From positions 9,346,501 through 9,410,500 of the forward strand of contig NZ_CP012159.1 in NCBI RefSeq assembly GCF_001189295.1: DNA of 64,000 bases, read 5' to 3'. The position numbers and the translations under genes were made by a program. Within the stretch, counting starts at the first letter, position 1. Every line of letters begins with the position of its first letter. Shown here one piece after another: positions 26,676 to 35,441 of the stretch. The notes under the pieces are model-generated. The model saw nothing but the letters and a program-made list of their open reading frames with translations. It was not told where the DNA came from and did not search any database. Source of the stretch: Chondromyces crocatus. Lineage in GTDB: Bacteria > Myxococcota_A > Polyangia > Polyangiales > Polyangiaceae.

Positions 26676-26701
26676 GTCAACCCGGAGTTGACAGGGTGGA
26701 C
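26676..26701 (-). promoter_or_regulatory. Array element upstream of gene A
   Basis: Plus-strand text GTCAAC-CCGGA-GTTGAC followed by GTGGAC. On the gene strand this is GTCCAC-N3-GTCAAC-N5-GTTGACA. It lies 183 bp before the start codon of A and has counterparts before all five array genes. Confidence 0.75.
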
Positions 26702-26754
26702 AGCGGTGGCGGGTCGGAGGGGACGCGAGGCGGGGGGAGTCTGCGCAGCGTGGT

Positions 26755-29316
26755 TCAGCGGGCGCGGCGGCGCTTCACGCTCACCAGAGCCAGGAGGCCG
26801 AGGCCCACGAGGGGCGCTGCGCTGCCGGCAGGGACGCCGCCAGGCATCGAGCAGGTCACGGAGATGGGGGGCACGTCGGCGAGCAGGCGGGCGTAGACGC
26901 GCTCGGCGCCGAGTGGGGTGTTCAGCCGGCGGCTGGAGTAGGTGACGAGGATGTGCGGCCCCGAGGACGCGAGGGCCGGGGCCTGGTCGGTGAAGGCGTC
27001 GCTGGTCAGGGTGAAGTGCTCCGCGGTGAGGTCCTCGTCCAGCGCGGCACCGAAGAGGTCGGCGCCGTCCGGTCCGCAGGCCCTCCAGGCGACGATCGTG
27101 CGATGGCGGCCGCGTACGGCGCCCTGAGCGTTCAGCGCGACGTCGTTGCAGCCAGGGTACTCGGCAAGCAGGACCGGGGTGGTGTCGACGACGGCGCCCG
27201 CGGAGGTGACGCGGCTGGCCAGGATGCGCGGGGCGGGCCCCGCCTTGTCGAGCCACACGACGAGGTAGTTCTCTCCGTCGAACGCGGCGGTGACGGAAGC
27301 CGCCTGGGTGCCGGGAGGGGCGATGGAGAACCTGGCGCCGCCGTCGAGGAGCGTGCCGTCCAGCGCGAGGCGTGCACCTTGCACCTGACCGTCGTAGGTC
27401 GCCTCGAGGAACAGGTGGCCGGCGCCGTCGGAGGCAGAGGACGTGATGCCAGCAGCCGCTTCGAAGTACTGCCCCGCGGGCCAACCGCTCGGGAAGTCGG
27501 TGGTGACCTGCCCACTCGGGTCGATGTGCGCGGTGGCAAGCGCGTTGGGCTCGACGACGAGCACCTCGCCATCACCGGAGATCAGCTCGGGAGTGTACAC
27601 CGCGTGGGTCGGCACCCAGCTCGACATGAGAGGGTTCAGGGGCATGGCATCGAGCGCGGCGCCCGCCCTGGAGAGCCGCGAGACTGCGGTGACGCAGATG
27701 GGCTCCATCTCGGAGCCGTTGCAGTTCAGGTAGCCCACCACGGCCTTCTCGCCGTCGAAGGCCACGCGCGGGCCGAGATCACGCTGAGCGGGCCCGTAGA
27801 CGGTGAAGAACGTGGAGGTGGAGAGGAGGACGCCTTGGAGGTCGAGCACCTGCGCACTGGGCGAGACGCGCGTGGCGTAAACGTCCAGGGAGCGGCCCTG
27901 ATGGCCATTGCGGCCGTCGGTCCAGGCGACGACGAAGTTCTCTCCGTCGAAGGCCACCGAGGGGTGACGCTGGTCGGAGGCGCTCTGGAGGAGCAGGGAA
28001 GCACCTACCGGCCCGTTCGCGTCGAGAAACACGCCCTTGATGTCGTTGTTGTGCCAGAGGCCGTGACGGTCGGACTGGTCGGACCAGACCACGAGGGGTC
28101 TCGGACCGCCCTTGGCGATGGCACTGTGGACGCCAGGCTTGGTCCCGGGGCTGGCGAGGATGTGGGGAGTGCCGACCGGCAGTCCCTGCGACGAGACACG
28201 CGCGGTCAGCACGGTGGCGGGGAGCTGATAGCTGACGTCGTACTCGTGCCACAGATCCGCCACGACGACGGCATCCTGCCCATCGATGCCCACGTCGATG
28301 TGGAAGGGCTCGCCATGCTGGGTCTTGCTCACGATCGTGATGGGCTGCGCGTCGAGGAGGACGCCGCTCGAGGTGACCCGTGCCGCCTGGAGGACGGTCT
28401 CGTTGTGAGGTGAAGGCTCGAGTCGCTCGACGAGATCGCTCCAGACGACGGTGCAGACACCGCCCGTGCAGGCCACGCCGACATCGTAGAACCCGCCATA
28501 CGAGCCGTCGGTCAGGGAGATTGTGAGCGGGGCGCCGTCGACGAGATTCCCTTGCGAGTCGACCCGGTAGCCCTTCACGCCAGCGTCGTCGTTGGTCACG
28601 ATCAGGGTGTTCGTGCCGTCAAACGCGACGTCGACCTGGTGCGCCCCCGCGAGCGTGGTGCCTCCCCCGTCGAGCACCACCCCCTGGGGGCTGACGCGCG
28701 TGTAGTGCGCGTTGCCGTCCGCCCAGGCGACGACGTAGTTCATGCCATCGAATGCGACCTCCGCCGTGTTGACTCGGGCGACCATGGCGCCGGGGACCTG
28801 TGCCTCGGAGAGGAGATCGCCCGCGGCGCTGACCCGCGCGACCTCGACGGTTCTGAACGAGTAGTCGCCCGTGTTGCGGCTGAAGGTGATGAGAAAGTCC
28901 GTGCCATCGGTGGTGATCGCAGGGGCCTCTGCGTGCTCGATCAGCAGCTTGCCCACCGGGTCGATGAAGGTGCCGTCGGCGTTCACCCGCGCGACCCAGA
29001 GGTCGGTGGTGTCGCGGAGATCGTCCCGCGAGCTGCGCCGGTCGTCCTGCCAGACGAGCAGGTAGTGGTCACCGTTCCACGCGATGGCGGGCCGGTCCTG
29101 GTGACGCGCAGCCGGGCCGGAGGTCGGGGTGCCGAGCGCGACCTCGCCAGAGACGGCGATGACGCCAGGAAACACCGTCACCGCCTGATCGCTGGCGCCA
29201 AGGGTCTCGGCGTCGGGCGCTCCGGCGCAGGCGGGGAGCGAGAGAAGCAGTGCCGCCTGCGTCATCGAGGCGAGGTGGCGAAACGAACGACCGAGCCTGG
29301 AGGATTGCGTCGACAT
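26755..29316 (-). CDS. Array gene B: exported repeat protein with MYXO-CTERM-like tail
   Basis: 853 residues from ATG 29316, preceded by AGGAGATTCCCC as in C and D. The signal sequence ends LLSLPACAGAPD (possible lipidated Cys). Then follow about 14 repeats of the VAFDGxNYxVVWxD / RVSxxGxxLD kind. Inner Cys pairs occur in ACTGGVCTVVW and CNGSEMEPICVTA. The last 32 residues are a three-part tail: a Cys in VTCSMPGG, a hydrophobic run (APLVGLGLLALVSV) and KRRRAR. This resembles MYXO-CTERM, which directs proteins to the outer surface in myxobacteria. Its spacer to gene C holds a tandem repeat. Confidence 0.87.
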   Translation of the reverse strand: MSTQSSRLGRSFRHLASMTQAALLLSLPACAGAPDAETLGASDQAVTVFPGVIAVSGEVALGTPTSGPAARHQDRPAIAWNGDHYLLVWQDDRRSSRDDLRDTTDLWVARVNADGTFIDPVGKLLIEHAEAPAITTDGTDFLITFSRNTGDYSFRTVEVARVSAAGDLLSEAQVPGAMVARVNTAEVAFDGMNYVVAWADGNAHYTRVSPQGVVLDGGGTTLAGAHQVDVAFDGTNTLIVTNDDAGVKGYRVDSQGNLVDGAPLTISLTDGSYGGFYDVGVACTGGVCTVVWSDLVERLEPSPHNETVLQAARVTSSGVLLDAQPITIVSKTQHGEPFHIDVGIDGQDAVVVADLWHEYDVSYQLPATVLTARVSSQGLPVGTPHILASPGTKPGVHSAIAKGGPRPLVVWSDQSDRHGLWHNNDIKGVFLDANGPVGASLLLQSASDQRHPSVAFDGENFVVAWTDGRNGHQGRSLDVYATRVSPSAQVLDLQGVLLSTSTFFTVYGPAQRDLGPRVAFDGEKAVVGYLNCNGSEMEPICVTAVSRLSRAGAALDAMPLNPLMSSWVPTHAVYTPELISGDGEVLVVEPNALATAHIDPSGQVTTDFPSGWPAGQYFEAAAGITSSASDGAGHLFLEATYDGQVQGARLALDGTLLDGGARFSIAPPGTQAASVTAAFDGENYLVVWLDKAGPAPRILASRVTSAGAVVDTTPVLLAEYPGCNDVALNAQGAVRGRHRTIVAWRACGPDGADLFGAALDEDLTAEHFTLTSDAFTDQAPALASSGPHILVTYSSRRLNTPLGAERVYARLLADVPPISVTCSMPGGVPAGSAAPLVGLGLLALVSVKRRRAR

Positions 29317-29494
29317 GGGGAATCTCCTTGCAGGAGCTGGGGTTGCCCTTCCACGACGGGTGCCGTCGGGAGGGCGGCGCGACCGTCCTCGCGGCGGGGC
29401 CGGAGGGACGAGCCACGACGCACCGAAGCAGCTCTCGGGCCAGCAAGCAGGGCGCGACTCCATGGGCTCTGGTGAGATGCCTGGCCCAGACGCT

Positions 29495-29520
29495 GTCAAC
29501 CCGGGGTTGTCACGGTGGAC
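29495..29520 (-). promoter_or_regulatory. Array element upstream of gene B
   Basis: GTCAAC-CCGGG-GTTGTC then GTGGAC on the plus strand, 179 bp before the start of B. One arm base differs from the perfect palindrome. The gene-strand side GGGTTGACAGCG is intact. Confidence 0.72.
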
Positions 29521-29544
29521 AGCGTCGGCCGGTGGGGAGAGATC

Positions 29545-29845
29545 AACGCGCGGCGAACCTGCGCTGTGGGGGGATTCGGTGAGCGCGGACGACCTGCGCT
29601 ACGCGGGAGTTCACGGAGCGCAGGAGACCTGCACCCGGGGGGCACACGAGGCGCGGCGAACCTGCGCGACGTGGAGGGTTCACGAGGCGCGGCGAACCTG
29701 CGCGACGTGGGGGGTTCACGAGGCGCGGACGACCTGCGCTACGCGGGGGTTCACGGTACGCAGGGGGCTGCGCCCAAGGGAGTTCACGAAGCGCGGACGA
29801 CCTGCGCGACATGAGGGATTCGAGGGCGCGGTAGGCCTTGCGCAA
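29545..29845. repeat. Degenerate 35-bp tandem repeat array, nine units
   Basis: The anchor CCTGCGC (or a near match) recurs at 29558, 29593, 29628, 29661, 29697, 29733, about 29768, 29801 and 29836: intervals 33-36 bp. The central units share GGTTCACGAGGCGCGG before the anchor. The array begins 25 bp beyond the gene B element and ends 7 bp from the stop of gene C. It accounts for the extra 300 bp of spacer here compared with the other array intervals. No gene is present. Confidence 0.85.
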
Positions 29846-29851
29846 CGTCGT

Positions 29852-32404
29852 TCAGCGGGCGCGGCGGCGCTTCACGCCCAGCAGCGCGAGAAGACCGAGG
29901 CCCACGAGTGGTGCCGTGCTGCCGACGGGGATGCCTCCCTGCATCGAGCAGCTCACCGAGATGGGCGGCACGTCGGCCAGCAGGCGGGCGTAGACACGCT
30001 CGGCGCCGAGGGGTGTGTTCCAGCGGTTGCTGGAATAGGTGGCGAGGAGGTGCGGGCCCGCGGCTGCGAGGGCAGGCGCGTCGTCGGCGAAGCCGTCGGC
30101 GGTCAAGGTGAAGGGGGCAACGGTGAGGTCACCGTCCAGCGCCGCGCCGAACAGGTCGGCGCCGTTCGGTCCGCAGGCCTTCCAGGCGACGAGGGTGCGG
30201 CTGCCGCTGTGCACCGCTCCCTGGACGTTCAGCCCGACGTCGTTGCAGCCAGCGTGCGTGGCGATCACGACGGGGGTGGTGTCGACGACGGTGCCCGTGG
30301 TGGTGACGCGGCTGGTCAAGATGCGGGGAGCGGGGCCAGCCCAGTCGAGCCACACGACGACGTAGTCCTCTCCGTCGTACGTGGCGGCGACGCTGGCGGC
30401 CTGGCTGCCGGGAGGCGTGATGGGGAACCGGGCGCCGCCGTCGAGCGGGGTGCCATCGAGCGCGAGGCGGATGCCCTGAACCTGACCGCCGTGGGTGACG
30501 TGGAGGTACAGGTGCTCGCTGCCGCTGGAGGCGGACGTGGTCACGCCGTTGGCGGCTACGATATAGGGCCACCAGAGTTCGTCTTCGATGTCGAAGTCCC
30601 TGGTGACCTGCCCGCTCTGGTGGATGTGCGAGGTGGCGAGCACGGAAGGCTCCACGATGAGCACCTCGCCATCGCCGGAGAGGAGCGGAGGGGAGTTCGC
30701 CCCGTTCGGCGCGATGTCGTGGGACATCTGCGGGTCCAAGGGGGTGGCGTCGAGTGCGACACCCGCCCTGGAGAGGCGCGAGACTGCCGTGACGCAGCTG
30801 TTCTCCCACCCGGAGCCGTTGCAGTTCAGGTAGCCCACCACGGCCTTCTCTCCGTCGAAGCCGACGCGCGGCCGTTGATTGAAATAAGCGTCGCCGTAGT
30901 CGTTGAAGAACGTGGACGATGTGAGCAGGACGCCTTGGGGGTCGAGCACCTGGGCGCTCTGCGAGACGCGCGTGGCGTAGATGTCGAAGGGGCGGCCCTG
31001 GTGGCCGTTGCGACTGTCGGACCAGGCGACGACGAAGTTCTCCCCGTCGTAGGTCACCGAGGGGTGACGCTGCGCCGAGGCGCTCTGGACCGTGATGGGC
31101 GCGCCGACGGGCCCGTTCGCGTCGAGGAACACACCCTTGATGTCGTGGTTTTGCCGGATACCGAGGTCGTCGGCCTGGTCGGCCCAGACCACGAGGGCGT
31201 TCGGGCCATTGCTGGCGATGGCGCTGTGGATACCGGGACTGGCAGCGGGGCTGGCGAGGATGCGCGCGCTGCCGACCGGGAGCCCCTGCGCGGAGAGGCG
31301 CGCGGCCATCACGGTCGCAAGCGCCAGGCGGCCGTATTCACCGGTGTGCCAGGAGTCCGTCACGATCACGGCGTCCTGTCCGTCGATGCCCACCGAGACG
31401 TCGTCGGGGTCGCCGTAATCGTAGGGGGTCCCGCTCCAGAGCGTGATGGACTGGGCATCGAGGATCGCCCCGGCCGAGGTGACCCGCTTCGCGGAGAGCC
31501 GCTGGTCGTACTGGAAACTCCAGTTGATGAACTGGCTCTCGATGCTGGTCCAGGCGACGGTGCAGACGCCGCTCGTGCAGGCCACGCCGACGCCGCCGAA
31601 GCCGTAGTACTGGCTGGCGCGCAGGGCGATGTCGAGGGGTGTCCCGCCGAGGAGGTTCCCTTGCGGACTGAGGCGGAAGCCGTGGATGCCCTCGACCCCG
31701 GCGGTGACGATCAGCGTGTTCGTGCCGTCGAACGCAATGTCGACCTGGTGCGCCTCGCGGAGCACGGTGTTTGCAGCGCCGACCACGGCCCCTTGCGGGC
31801 TGACGCGCGCATAGTACGCACTGCCTCCCGTCCAGACCACGACGTAGTTCGTGCCGTCGAACGCGACGCGGGCGGGTTTCTCCAGCATGGTCCCGGCCCC
31901 CGGGATGGGGGTCTCGGAGACCAGCGCGCCCGCGGCGCTGACGCGCGCGGCACTGAGACTCTTGCCGTAGGGGTTGCCCGTCGAGCGGCCAAAGGTGACG
32001 AGGAAGTCGGTCCCGTTGGTGGCGATGGCGGGCTCGCTCGCGTTCTCGATCAGCAGCTTGCCGGTCGGATCGATGAAAGAGCCGTCGGCGTTCAACCGCG
32101 CGGCCCAGATGTCGGTTGTGCCGCGGCGATCGTCTTGCCAGACGAGCAGGTAGTGGTCGCCGTTCCACGCGATGGCGGGGCGGCCCTGGAGGCCGGCGGC
32201 GGGTCCAGGGGTCGGCGTACCGAGCGCGACCTCGCCAGAGACGGCGACGGTGCCAGGGAACACGGTGACCCCCTGGTCGTCGGTGCCGAGCACCTCGGCA
32301 TCAGGGGCCTCGGCGCAAGCAGGGAGCGCGAGGAGCAGCGCCGCCTGCGTCAGCAGGCCGAGGCGACGGAACGAGCGGCGAAATCTGGAGGCGTGCATCG
32401 ACAT
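29852..32404 (-). CDS. Array gene C: exported repeat protein with MYXO-CTERM-like tail
   Basis: 850 residues from ATG 32404 (AGGAGATTCCC before it). The signal sequence ends LLALPACAEAPD. I can mark 14 repeats, beginning at AIAWNGDHYLLVWQDDRR, AIATNGTDFLVTF, VAFDGTNYVVVW, IAFDGTNTLIV, and ending at ALAAAGPHLLATY. The tail is CSMQGG, a hydrophobic run (APLVGLGLLALLGV) and KRRRAR. It is the closest relative of gene D, with long stretches nearly identical in DNA (for example about 30120-30400 against 32935-33215). Function unknown. Confidence 0.87.
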   Translation of the reverse strand: MSMHASRFRRSFRRLGLLTQAALLLALPACAEAPDAEVLGTDDQGVTVFPGTVAVSGEVALGTPTPGPAAGLQGRPAIAWNGDHYLLVWQDDRRGTTDIWAARLNADGSFIDPTGKLLIENASEPAIATNGTDFLVTFGRSTGNPYGKSLSAARVSAAGALVSETPIPGAGTMLEKPARVAFDGTNYVVVWTGGSAYYARVSPQGAVVGAANTVLREAHQVDIAFDGTNTLIVTAGVEGIHGFRLSPQGNLLGGTPLDIALRASQYYGFGGVGVACTSGVCTVAWTSIESQFINWSFQYDQRLSAKRVTSAGAILDAQSITLWSGTPYDYGDPDDVSVGIDGQDAVIVTDSWHTGEYGRLALATVMAARLSAQGLPVGSARILASPAASPGIHSAIASNGPNALVVWADQADDLGIRQNHDIKGVFLDANGPVGAPITVQSASAQRHPSVTYDGENFVVAWSDSRNGHQGRPFDIYATRVSQSAQVLDPQGVLLTSSTFFNDYGDAYFNQRPRVGFDGEKAVVGYLNCNGSGWENSCVTAVSRLSRAGVALDATPLDPQMSHDIAPNGANSPPLLSGDGEVLIVEPSVLATSHIHQSGQVTRDFDIEDELWWPYIVAANGVTTSASSGSEHLYLHVTHGGQVQGIRLALDGTPLDGGARFPITPPGSQAASVAATYDGEDYVVVWLDWAGPAPRILTSRVTTTGTVVDTTPVVIATHAGCNDVGLNVQGAVHSGSRTLVAWKACGPNGADLFGAALDGDLTVAPFTLTADGFADDAPALAAAGPHLLATYSSNRWNTPLGAERVYARLLADVPPISVSCSMQGGIPVGSTAPLVGLGLLALLGVKRRRAR

Positions 32405-32603
32405 GGGAATCTCCTTGGAGGTGGTCGGGTTGCCCTTCCGAGAGAGGGTGCGTTCCGGAGTGACTTCCGATGAACCGCCGCGTGGTCGTCCACATGGCGG
32501 TTCACCGGACGACGGCTCCGGCCACCACGCGCTCGAGCAGGTTCCGCGCCAGCTCTCCGAGAGGGGAATTCTCCGGAAATCGAAGGTGGCCGGCCCGAGC
32601 GCC

Positions 32604-32629
32604 GTCAACCCGGAGTTGACAGCGTTGAC
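32604..32629 (-). promoter_or_regulatory. Array element upstream of gene C
   Basis: GTCAAC-CCGGA-GTTGAC-AGC-GTTGAC on the plus strand, 200 bp before the start of C. Both arms and the third half-site are perfect. Confidence 0.77.
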
Positions 32630-32651
32630 AGGAACGGCCGGCGAGGTGGGC

Positions 32652-35201
32652 TCAACGGGCGCGGCGTCGCTTCACGCCCAGCAGCGCGAGGAGGCCGAGG
32701 CCCACGAGCGGTGCCGTGCTGCCGGCGGGGACGCCTCCCTGCATCGAGCAGCTCACCGAGATGGGCGGCACGTCGGCCAGCAGGCGGGCGTAGACGCGCT
32801 CGGCCCCGAGTGGCGCATCCAGCCGGTGGCTGGAGTAGGTGGCGAGGATGTGCTGGCCCGCGGCTGCGAGGGCAGGCGCCTCGTCGTCGAAGCCGTCGGT
32901 GGTCAGGGTGAAGGGGGCGACGGAGAGGTCACCGTCCAGCGCCGCGCCGAACAGGTCGGCGCCGTTCGGGCCGCAGGCCTTCCAGGCGACGAGGGTGCGG
33001 CTGCCGCTGTGCACCGCCCCCTGGACGTTCAACCCGACGTCGTTGCAGCCAGCATGCTCGGCGATCACGACGGGGGTGGTATCGACGATGGTGCCCGTGG
33101 TGGTGACGCGGCTGGTCAGGATGCGGGGAGCCGGGCCAGCCCGGTCGAGCCACACGACGACGTAGTCCTCTCCGTCGTACGTGGCGGCGACGCTGGCAGC
33201 CTGGCTGCCGGGAGGCGTGATGGTGAACCGGGCGCCGCCGTCGAGCGGCGTACCGTCGAGCGCGAGGCGGATGCCCTGGACCTGACCGCCGTGGGTGACG
33301 TGGAGGTACAGGTGCTCGCTGCCACTGGAGGCGGACGTGGTCACGTCGTTGCCGGATCCGAGGTAGGACCACCCCTCGTCGATGTCGAAGTCGCTGGTGA
33401 CCTGCCCGCTCTGGTCGATGTGCGCAGTGGCGAGCGCCAGAGGCTCCACGATGAGGACCTCGCCATCGCCGGAGATCAGCGGGGGGGAGTTCGCCCGTTC
33501 CGGCCACAGGTAGTGGGCCATCTGAGGGTTCAAGGGGGTGGCGTCGAGCGCGACGCCCGCCCTGGAGAGCCTGGAGGCCGCCGTGACGCAGACGTACTCC
33601 AGCTCGGAGCCGTTGCAGTTCAGGTAGCCCACCACGGCCTTCTCTCCGTCGAAGGCCACGCGCGGCTGCTGATCGAACTGAGCGGGGCCGTAGTCGTTGA
33701 AGAACGTGGAAGCCGTGAGCAGGACGCCCTGGGGGTCGAGCACCTGGGCGCTGGGTGAGACGCGGGTGGCGTAGATGTCGAACGAGCGGCCTTGATGACC
33801 GTTGCGGCCGTCGCTCCAGGCGACGACGAAGTTCTCCCCGTCGAAGGCCACCGAGGGGTGACGCTGCGCCGAGGCGCTCTGGACCTTGATGGGCGCGCCG
33901 ACGGGCCCGTTCGCATCGAGGAACACGCCTTTGATGTCGTTGTTTTGCCAGAAGCCGAAGTTGTCGGCCCGGTCGGACCAGACCACGAGGGCGTTCGGGC
34001 CATTGGCGGCGATGGCGCTGTGGATTCCGTGACCGGCGTTGGGGCTGGCGAGGATGTTCGTGCTGCCGACCGGGAGCCCCTGCGCAGAGAGGCGCGCGGT
34101 CATCACGGTCGAAGGCCCCGGGTAGCCGTAGACACCGCTGTACCAGAAGTCCGCCACGATCACGGCGTCCTGCCCATCGATGCCCACCGAGACGTCGAAG
34201 GGATCACCGTGATCGAAGAGGCCTCCGCTCCAGAGCGTGACGGGCTGGGCGTCGAGGATGACCCCGGCCGAGCTGACCCGCTTCGCGGCGAGCTGCAGTT
34301 CGTAGTTGAACGTCCACGGGGGGATGAACTCGCTTCTGAAGCTGGTCCAGGCGACGGTGCAGACGCCGCCCGTACAGGCCACGCCGACGCCGTCGAAGCT
34401 GTGGTTTCCGCTGGTGGGCAAGGCCAGGTCGAGGTGCGTCCCGCCGAGGAGGTTTCCTTGCGGATCGAGCCGGTAGCCCTGGACGCCATCGAAGCCGGCG
34501 GTGACGATCAAGGTGTTCGTTCCGTCGAACGCGACGTCGACCTGGAACGCCTGACGAAGCACGGTGTTTCCAGCGCCGACGACGGCTCCCTGCTGGCTGA
34601 CACGGGCGTAGTGCGCGCTGCCACCCGTCCAGACCACGACGTAGTTCGTGCCGTCGAACGCGACGCGGGCAGGGCGTTCCAGATCGGCCTCGGCCCCGGG
34701 GATGAGGACCTCCGAGAGCAGCGCGCCCGCGGCGCTGACACGCGCGGCCCCCACGGTCATGCCGTAGGGGTTGCCCGTCGAACGGCCGAAGGTGACGAGG
34801 AAGTCGGTGCCGTCGGTGGCGATGGCGGGCGCCGCCGCGTTCTCGATCAGCAGCTTGCCGGTCGGATCGATGAAGGAGCCGTCGGCGTTCAGCCGCGCGG
34901 CCCAGACGTCGGTCGTGCCGCGTCGGTCGTCTTGCCAGACGAGCAGGTAGTGGGCGCCGTTCCACGCGATGGCGGGCCGGTCCTGGAAGCCGGCCGCGGG
35001 TCCAGGGGTCGCCGTGGCGAGCGCGACCTCACCGGAGACGGCGACGGTGCCAGGAAACACGGTGACCGCCTCGCCGTCGGTGCCGAGCACCTCGATGTCG
35101 GGCGCCTCGGTGCAAGCGGGGAGTGCGAGGAACAGCGCCCCCTGCGTCAGCAGGCCGAGCCGACGGAGCGAGCGGCGAAGTCTGGAGGAATGCGTCGACA
35201 T
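32652..35201 (-). CDS. Array gene D: exported repeat protein with MYXO-CTERM-like tail
   Basis: 849 residues from ATG 35201 with AGGAGATTCCC upstream. The signal sequence ends FLALPACTEAPD. The repeats are as in gene C, with which it shares most positions, including ENFVVAWSDGRNGHQGR and AACTGGVC-type Cys pairs. The tail is CSMQGG, a hydrophobic run and KRRRAR. The closeness to C and the conserved upstream element point to a late duplication of a 2.8-kb unit, or to gene conversion between them. Confidence 0.87.
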   Translation of the reverse strand: MSTHSSRLRRSLRRLGLLTQGALFLALPACTEAPDIEVLGTDGEAVTVFPGTVAVSGEVALATATPGPAAGFQDRPAIAWNGAHYLLVWQDDRRGTTDVWAARLNADGSFIDPTGKLLIENAAAPAIATDGTDFLVTFGRSTGNPYGMTVGAARVSAAGALLSEVLIPGAEADLERPARVAFDGTNYVVVWTGGSAHYARVSQQGAVVGAGNTVLRQAFQVDVAFDGTNTLIVTAGFDGVQGYRLDPQGNLLGGTHLDLALPTSGNHSFDGVGVACTGGVCTVAWTSFRSEFIPPWTFNYELQLAAKRVSSAGVILDAQPVTLWSGGLFDHGDPFDVSVGIDGQDAVIVADFWYSGVYGYPGPSTVMTARLSAQGLPVGSTNILASPNAGHGIHSAIAANGPNALVVWSDRADNFGFWQNNDIKGVFLDANGPVGAPIKVQSASAQRHPSVAFDGENFVVAWSDGRNGHQGRSFDIYATRVSPSAQVLDPQGVLLTASTFFNDYGPAQFDQQPRVAFDGEKAVVGYLNCNGSELEYVCVTAASRLSRAGVALDATPLNPQMAHYLWPERANSPPLISGDGEVLIVEPLALATAHIDQSGQVTSDFDIDEGWSYLGSGNDVTTSASSGSEHLYLHVTHGGQVQGIRLALDGTPLDGGARFTITPPGSQAASVAATYDGEDYVVVWLDRAGPAPRILTSRVTTTGTIVDTTPVVIAEHAGCNDVGLNVQGAVHSGSRTLVAWKACGPNGADLFGAALDGDLSVAPFTLTTDGFDDEAPALAAAGQHILATYSSHRLDAPLGAERVYARLLADVPPISVSCSMQGGVPAGSTAPLVGLGLLALLGVKRRRAR

Positions 35202-35393
35202 GGGAATCTCCTTGGAGGTGGTCGAGTTGCCCTTCCGAGAGGGAGTCGTCCTGAGTGTCGTCAGGCGGGAAGCCATGCGGTCGCCGAGGTGGCGAGGCGA
35301 ATGGGTCCACCCACGGCGCGCCTGAGCAGGTTCCGCGCCAGTGGCCAGAGAGACGAATTCCAGGGGGATCGGGAGGTCGCTGGTCCGGGTGAC

Positions 35394-35419
35394 GTCAACC
35401 CGGAGTTGACAGCGTTGAC
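35394..35419 (-). promoter_or_regulatory. Array element upstream of gene D
   Basis: GTCAAC-CCGGA-GTTGAC-AGC-GTTGAC on the plus strand, identical to the copy before gene C and 193 bp before the start of D. Confidence 0.77.
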
Positions 35420-35441
35420 AGGGGCGGCCGGTGGGATGCGC

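Noticed and set aside
29545-29845. CRISPR array or coding repeat
   Set aside because: Unit length drifts from 33 to 36 bp and conservation runs through the whole unit, so there are no spacers and no kept frame.
29315-32473. A 1052-codon plus-strand open frame over gene C and the 35-bp repeats
   Set aside because: Antisense shadow. Its apparent 12-residue repeats (VHEARRTCATWG) are just the tandem DNA repeat read in frame.
32604-32640. Housekeeping -35/-10 promoter made of the TTGACA in the array element
   Set aside because: No TATAAT-like box is found 16-18 bp downstream in any of the five copies, so the element is reported as a regulatory site only.
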